DNA of 12,357 nucleotides, taken from positions 1 through 12,357 of the forward strand of contig WELB01000367.1 in NCBI GenBank assembly GCA_009602725.1. The letters run 5' to 3'. The translations under genes were made by a program, and so were the position numbers. Shown here in pieces: positions 8,656-12,357 of the stretch. This stretch comes from Spirogloea muscicola. Its lineage: Eukaryota; Streptophyta; Zygnematophyceae; Spirogloeales; Spirogloeaceae. Position 1 is the stretch's first letter, and each line of letters begins with the position of its first letter. Under the pieces are notes generated by a model. The model did no database searches, was not told where the DNA came from, and was given only the letters and a program-made list of their open reading frames with translations.

Positions 8656-9188
8656 AGCAGACAGTCACACTTCAGAGTCTCGTCCAGCGTCATGCAGTCA
8701 AAAGCCCTGTACTGAGCTGCAAGGCTGTGTCAGGTGTCCCTGATCCTGTCTAAGCACGTGCGTGCCGAGCACAAGGAAAGCCGCCGTCAACACCACGTGT
8801 CCAGCAGGCCAGACTTCACGCCATCTCGCCCTCCATTGGTGTGAGGATGGTGGTGATTGGCCTAGTCACGCTCATCTCTGCCGGCAGGACCCCAAATCCT
8901 CGCCCTCTGCAGTAATCAGTTTAAAGGTGTCTTGGTATCTGGGCATGAGCGACCTTTACGCCAGGCCGTCTCGCTGCAGAGGTCTATGGCCCGCGCGCTG
9001 CACCTTCGTGCTGGCAGAGCCCTCGCTGCTGCCTCTGGCTCTGGCCAGAGGACCCACTTCCAGGAGCCTAGCATCTCTGATCTGCGGCTGCTTAGCAGGG
9101 GTTACTGAGTGAGTCGTAGCTGCTTTGTGTGCTCTTTGTGTGCTTGTTCTTCTTAGCGCTTCCCCTGGCCCCCTTCTCGTACTCGATT
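8656..9188. other. Intergenic stretch, possible remnant of a kinase-like gene
   Basis: No convincing gene is visible. On the minus strand, interrupted frames carry short strings resembling protein-kinase motifs (KVQRAG near 9020 and EVWPAGHVVL near 8800), but stop codons and frame changes separate them and no catalytic HRD or DFG motif is seen. Confidence 0.25.
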
Positions 9189-10089
9189 CATTCTTTTTTG
9201 GGCTGGCTTTTCCAGCCCATATCCTCAATGGACGAGCACTTTCTTCTTTTGACGTGCTAGCCCGTGATTACTGAGCGGGTCAGGGTAGCAGCAAATTATT
9301 ACATCGAGAGATGTGCTGGTTTTCATACTTTGGCAGCTTTGGCCCAACTCCACTCTATACATTCTTTTAAGCCGGGTGCAACAGATTGAGGAGCAGCTTA
9401 TTGTCACTGAGGGTACTGAAGATCGCATCCAGCTTTCCTTTTTCCCTTGATGCTTCCCGGCCCCTGCGGACCTTGTCCAGGATTTTCAGGCCAGTCTTTC
9501 AAAGCCCTCACCCCCCTTTGGTCCATGCCTTTGGGCTGGCCTCTCCCAGCCACCAGTCAATGTGGCCGCGCTTGCTCTCTTCAGCAGAGCTTTGGAAGAG
9601 CTTTGGAAGAGCTTACTCCTATTTCGTCTTTGGAACAATATACGTCTCCTTCCTTGCTGGTACCTAAGCCCCTCGACACCTAAGGCTTCACTTTATGAAG
9701 CCCCAGTCTTTACACTACTTTTGCCTTTCTTGTTGTATGAGCAGTGCAGTGGCTCCGCTCGGCCTCCCTTTCAGTCCCATGGTCATGCACACCGCGCTAT
9801 CATTGTCTTTTCCGGCCCTTCTGAACCTTCTTCATTCTATTGCACTTTCGGGCCTTTCAGACCTTGTCATTCCTTTGGGCTGGCCTCTGACAGCCACTGC
9901 CTTACACTGGAAGAGCTGTTACTTTCTGTTCTATTTCTGGCTTTTCTCAGCCCTTGGCCCCAGTGGAAGAGCTGCTTCTCCTTCTTGTTCATTCTTTTGT
10001 GGGCTGGCTTTTCACAGCCTCGGCCCCATTTGAAGAGTGGCTCCTTCCTTCTGAGAAGCTACGTCTTGTTGGACTGGCCTCTCACAGCC
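9189..10089 (+). repeat. Diverged family of hairpin-forming repeats, five direct copies
   Basis: The 19-bp unit GGGCTGGCYTYTNNCAGCC occurs at 9200-9218, 9533-9551, 9877-9895, 10001-10019 and 10071-10089. Most copies follow a pyrimidine-rich lead-in such as TTCATTCTTTT. Purine-rich TGGAAGAGC-like strings lie between or just after copies (9590-9610, 9909, 9963, 10031, 10100). Each unit can fold through GGCTG/CAGCC pairing; the 9200 copy makes a perfect 7-bp stem (GGGCTGG/CCAGCCC) with a CTTTT loop. Centre spacings are 333, 344, 124 and 70, so this is not a simple tandem array. A 224-codon ORF crosses it (9562-10236) but is hydrophobic low-complexity sequence and not believed. Confidence 0.8.
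9589..9610. repeat. 11-bp tandem duplication
   Basis: GCTTTGGAAGA occurs twice in direct succession (9589-9599 and 9600-9610). It lies within the repeat region and carries the TGGAAGAGC string that accompanies other copies of the larger family. Confidence 0.9.
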
Positions 10090-10142
10090 CTCGCTCCATC
10101 TGGAAGAGCCCAAAAAGCCCTGTTGCCAGTATGTGAGGACGA

Positions 10143-10169
10143 GGGGAGGGGGTCCGGCGGGACGTGGGG
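10143..10169 (+). other. Possible G-quadruplex motif
   Basis: Four G-runs (GGGG, GGGGG, GGG, GGGG) are separated by loops of 1, 6 and 4 bases. The motif lies just past the repeat family, in the 3' flank of the AP-3 delta gene and on the strand opposite to its transcript. Confidence 0.55.
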
Positions 10170-10454
10170 CGGTATGAAGAGGGCAAAGTTTCAGCTTGGT
10201 CATAAGTTGTGGGATGGGAGGTCTGAGACTAGGTAATGGAGGTTGGTGGTAAGCTACAGAGGGGAAGGTCTGACACCTGCACATGGCCTCAAGGCTCAAC
10301 ATCTGGCCCATCATGTGGCTCATGCAATATAATCGTTGACCTTCCGATAGCTGCAAGGCCACGTGGGCCCCATGCCGACCGTCGAACTCGACAACAACAC
10401 TTTCTCAGCAGCTCAATCATATTCCTCCTCAAAAGCCCAGCACAACCATCAAGC
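10170..10454. other. 3' flank of the AP-3 delta gene
   Basis: No gene is recognised. It may hold the 3' UTR of AP-3 delta or a further C-terminal exon if the donor at 10525-10520 is used. A minus-strand ORF (10507-10289) is open but shows no adaptin features. Confidence 0.4.
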
Positions 10455-12093
10455 TCAGGGCGTTTGTGCGCGTTCTTGCCAAAGTAGCGCCTCCTTGGGC
10501 CCCTCAATTTTGGCCGTCCTCTTACCTCGAGGCCCCTTCTTCTTCACTCGCTCCACATCCCCTTCCGGGCTGCCGTCACCCGCTCTGAGCTCCTCCATCC
10601 CCATGGGGCCCACCTCCACCGGAAGATAGAAAAGCTTGTGCCGTTGCCGGTGCTTTGCGTGCAGCTCCCGGGACTGTGCCCCCAGATCATCTTGGGGTCC
10701 TGCTGCCGCTGCTGGCATAGGGCCTGCCCCCCCGTCAAATACTCTTTCGCTGCTGTCATCGTTCACGGAGGATGTGCTGCTGCCTGGAGGCTGGCCGTGT
10801 GATAGCGGCGACTGTCCATGTGGCAGCAGCGAGTCCAAATTGTCAAGGAGCAGCAACCCGCTTGGTATCTCAACAGGAGGTGCTGCAGGATTTGCAGGTG
10901 AACCAAGCGGTCTGGCCATGACTGCCTGCAGCTCCTGAAGGGCTGCAGCATCCTCAGCCGACGTGCTCTGCGCTAGCTCCAGGACTACTGCCAAGTTGTT
11001 TGCCCGCTCCTGCACTTCCATGTCGCAGCTCATGGCCAGCTCAACTAGGTGGCCACTCAGCAGCTCCGCAGCCTGCCGCATGGCATCAGTGGGCCTCCTG
11101 TCTGATGCATCCTGACTATGACTGGGTAGCTCTGCAACTTGCGCACAGTTGCTGCTCGCCCTGCCCGAGCTGCCTTGAGCGGGTACATGGTGCCTGCCGT
11201 GCTTCTCTGAAGTGTCAGCCAAACTCCGCACAGCCAGTACAAGGACAACCTTGAGCAGCGCCTGAACGTACACCGCCTGCACCTCGGTTGGCAGGAGTCG
11301 TATGCGCGGCTGCAGCATTGCCTCCATGACCTGCCGCAGGTCGCCATCACTCTGGAGCTGGGCGTGCTCGCCAACAAGCCACGCAGCTGTGCCCAGCGCG
11401 TGCTGTGCAGTGAAAAAATCTGGTGGACCACCGAGAAGCCGCGGATCGTTGAGCAGCCGGGGGAGTGCGGAGACCACATCTCGAGCTGTCACCTTCTTGG
11501 GAAGCTGAGCAAGCTCCAGCAGCTGCCGCGCCACCTCCTTGCCATGGCTGGCGCCCTCGGCAGCCGCGATGTCAACGAGCACGGCAATGTACCAGGCCCC
11601 GTCCCCGTCCACGAGGCGGTCATAGTCAGGGCCGGGAAGCGCCAGCACGGCACCAGCCAGCTGGTCGCGGAAGGACGAGTCTGCAGTCGTGTGCATGCGC
11701 TGCACCAGCAGGTCCGCGGCCTTGCGCATGGTGCTGCAGTTGACCAAGGCAGTGACAAGTCCCAGAGCGCATGACCTGATGGTGGCATCGGCGTGGTCGA
11801 GGCACGTCATGATGTCAGGCTGCAGCTCCGCCACGGCGGCAGGGTGGGAGCGCATGAGCCTGGACATGCCCCTCAGGCCGTGATACTTGAGGTTGGGGTC
11901 GGCGTCTGCTACCAGCTCCTGCAGCTTTTCGAGGCTCAGGCGCACCAGCAGCCCGTGGTGAGTCAGGCCGGGCACGACGGCGTCGATGCACTCGACCAGC
12001 AGCGACTTGGCGGGCGTGCTACGCATGATGCCCGAGAGCGGCTCCACGAGCTTCTTTGCCAGCCGTGGCTCCAGCGGCGCCAGCACGCCAAAT
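10455..12093 (-). CDS. AP3D: AP-3 adaptor complex delta subunit, partial (N-terminus beyond window)
   Basis: One 1639-nt exon encodes 545 residues. AP-3 delta is a large subunit of the coat that sorts cargo from Golgi or endosomes to vacuole or lysosome. The adaptin trunk is clear: FGVLAPLEPRLAKKLVEPLS, LVECIDAVV, DPNLKYHGLRGMSRLM, CLDHADATIRSCAL, SSFRDQL, WYIAVLVDIAAAEGASHGKE, AAWLVGEHAQ and AMLQPRIRLLPTEVQAVYVQ. A Ser/Pro/Gly-rich hinge follows, then RHKLFYLPVE and a basic end (KKKGPRGKR). The 5' boundary is the acceptor GGCATAG before ATTTGGCG; adaptin similarity starts exactly there, so the in-frame ATG at 12272 is intronic and not the start. Roughly the first 130-150 residues should be encoded past 12357. 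The 3' end may be the stop at 10455-10457, or a strong donor (CGAG then GTAAGA, exon end 10526) may lead to another exon. Confidence 0.93.
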
Positions 12094-12357
12094 CTATGCC
12101 AGTACAGAACGCGGGCAAGTGTCAGAGCAGTGAGGCTGCCATTACCGCGGCTCTCAGTGGACGACGCGACATGGCTGTGCTTTGCGAGAGCCACGGTCTT
12201 GCTACCCAAAAGGCAGCTGGGAGCAGCGGCGCTGCTGTGCCGGCAAGGGCTTTCTGTGTACGAGCAGGCCAACGCTGATCGGAGGTGAGCTCAATTCTGC
12301 AACCGCAGAAGCTGAGGGCAGCATTGGCTGCGCTGGGAGGCACGGGGAAGGGGGGGG
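12094..12357 (-). other. AP3D: Intron of the AP-3 delta gene (partial)
   Basis: These 264 bases precede the adaptin exon on the minus strand and show no similarity to the expected upstream adaptin segment (of the WMLIKIIKLF type). They are open in the exon frame as far as 12272 by chance. The plus-strand end is a G-rich run that meets the window edge. Confidence 0.6.

Larger units (their letters stand above)
7820..10365. promoter_or_regulatory. Six CACGTG (G-box/E-box) palindromes
   Basis: CACGTG occurs at 7820-7825, 8138-8143, 8468-8473, 8755-8760, 8794-8799 and 10360-10365. The site at 8755 lies in the longer palindrome GCACGTGC. I noticed none in the gene-bearing parts of the window. CACGTG is the core bound by many bHLH and bZIP factors in plants and algae. 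Function here is inference, and only the two sites nearest ARP3 are well placed for its promoter. Confidence 0.4.

Noticed and set aside
8353-10110. Intact mobile element carrying the repeats
   Set aside because: No transposase or reverse transcriptase coding, no paired terminal inverted repeats and no target-site duplication could be recognised.
9562-10236. 224-codon plus-strand ORF as a membrane protein
   Set aside because: It runs through the pyrimidine-rich repeat family; the Leu/Phe/Ser-rich translation is a by-product of CT-rich DNA, and other frames are also open.
12094-12272. N-terminal extension of AP-3 delta from the ATG at 12272
   Set aside because: Adaptin similarity begins exactly after an acceptor at 12095-12094; the upstream residues are low-complexity and unlike the expected adaptin sequence.

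Overview
The window is nuclear DNA from an intron-rich eukaryote, most likely a green alga (Chlorophyta; class not resolved). Two of the three genes resemble land-plant protein families more than animal or fungal ones, all inferred introns are GT-AG and mostly 50-410 nt, and there are no bacterial-type operons. No RNA gene, CRISPR array or intact transposon was found.

Layout. (1) 31-3843, plus strand: a 12-exon gene for a chromatin protein with an N-terminal telobox Myb/SANT domain and a central bromodomain. It resembles the Myb-bromodomain (BRD8-like) subunits that plants use in NuA4/SWR1-type complexes. Splice phases agree at every junction and give 684 residues. (2) 3844-4506: either its 3' UTR or extra coding sequence from an alternative splice form. 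(3) 4507-4848: the short gap between two convergent genes, with a 33-bp tandem duplication. (4) 4849-7664, minus strand: a complete 11-exon gene for actin-related protein 3 (ARP3), reconstructed to 420 residues. (5) 7665-10454: about 2.8 kb without a recognised gene. It holds two adjacent hairpins with the same loop, a diverged family of hairpin-forming repeats (five copies in one orientation, one inverted), six CACGTG boxes, a possible G-quadruplex, one doubtful small ORF and weak kinase-like fragments. (6) 10455-12093, minus strand: one long exon of the AP-3 adaptor delta subunit; its N-terminal exons lie beyond the right edge.

The three genes are housekeeping genes of unrelated processes (chromatin, branched actin, vesicle sorting), and nothing suggests they work as one pathway. 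I see no convincing new biological system. The points most worth a second look are the telobox-bromodomain combination with its altered acetyl-lysine pocket, and the hairpin/repeat-rich region between ARP3 and AP-3 delta. All exon boundaries were inferred by eye from splice signals, reading phase and remembered family sequences; no alignment or transcript data were available.
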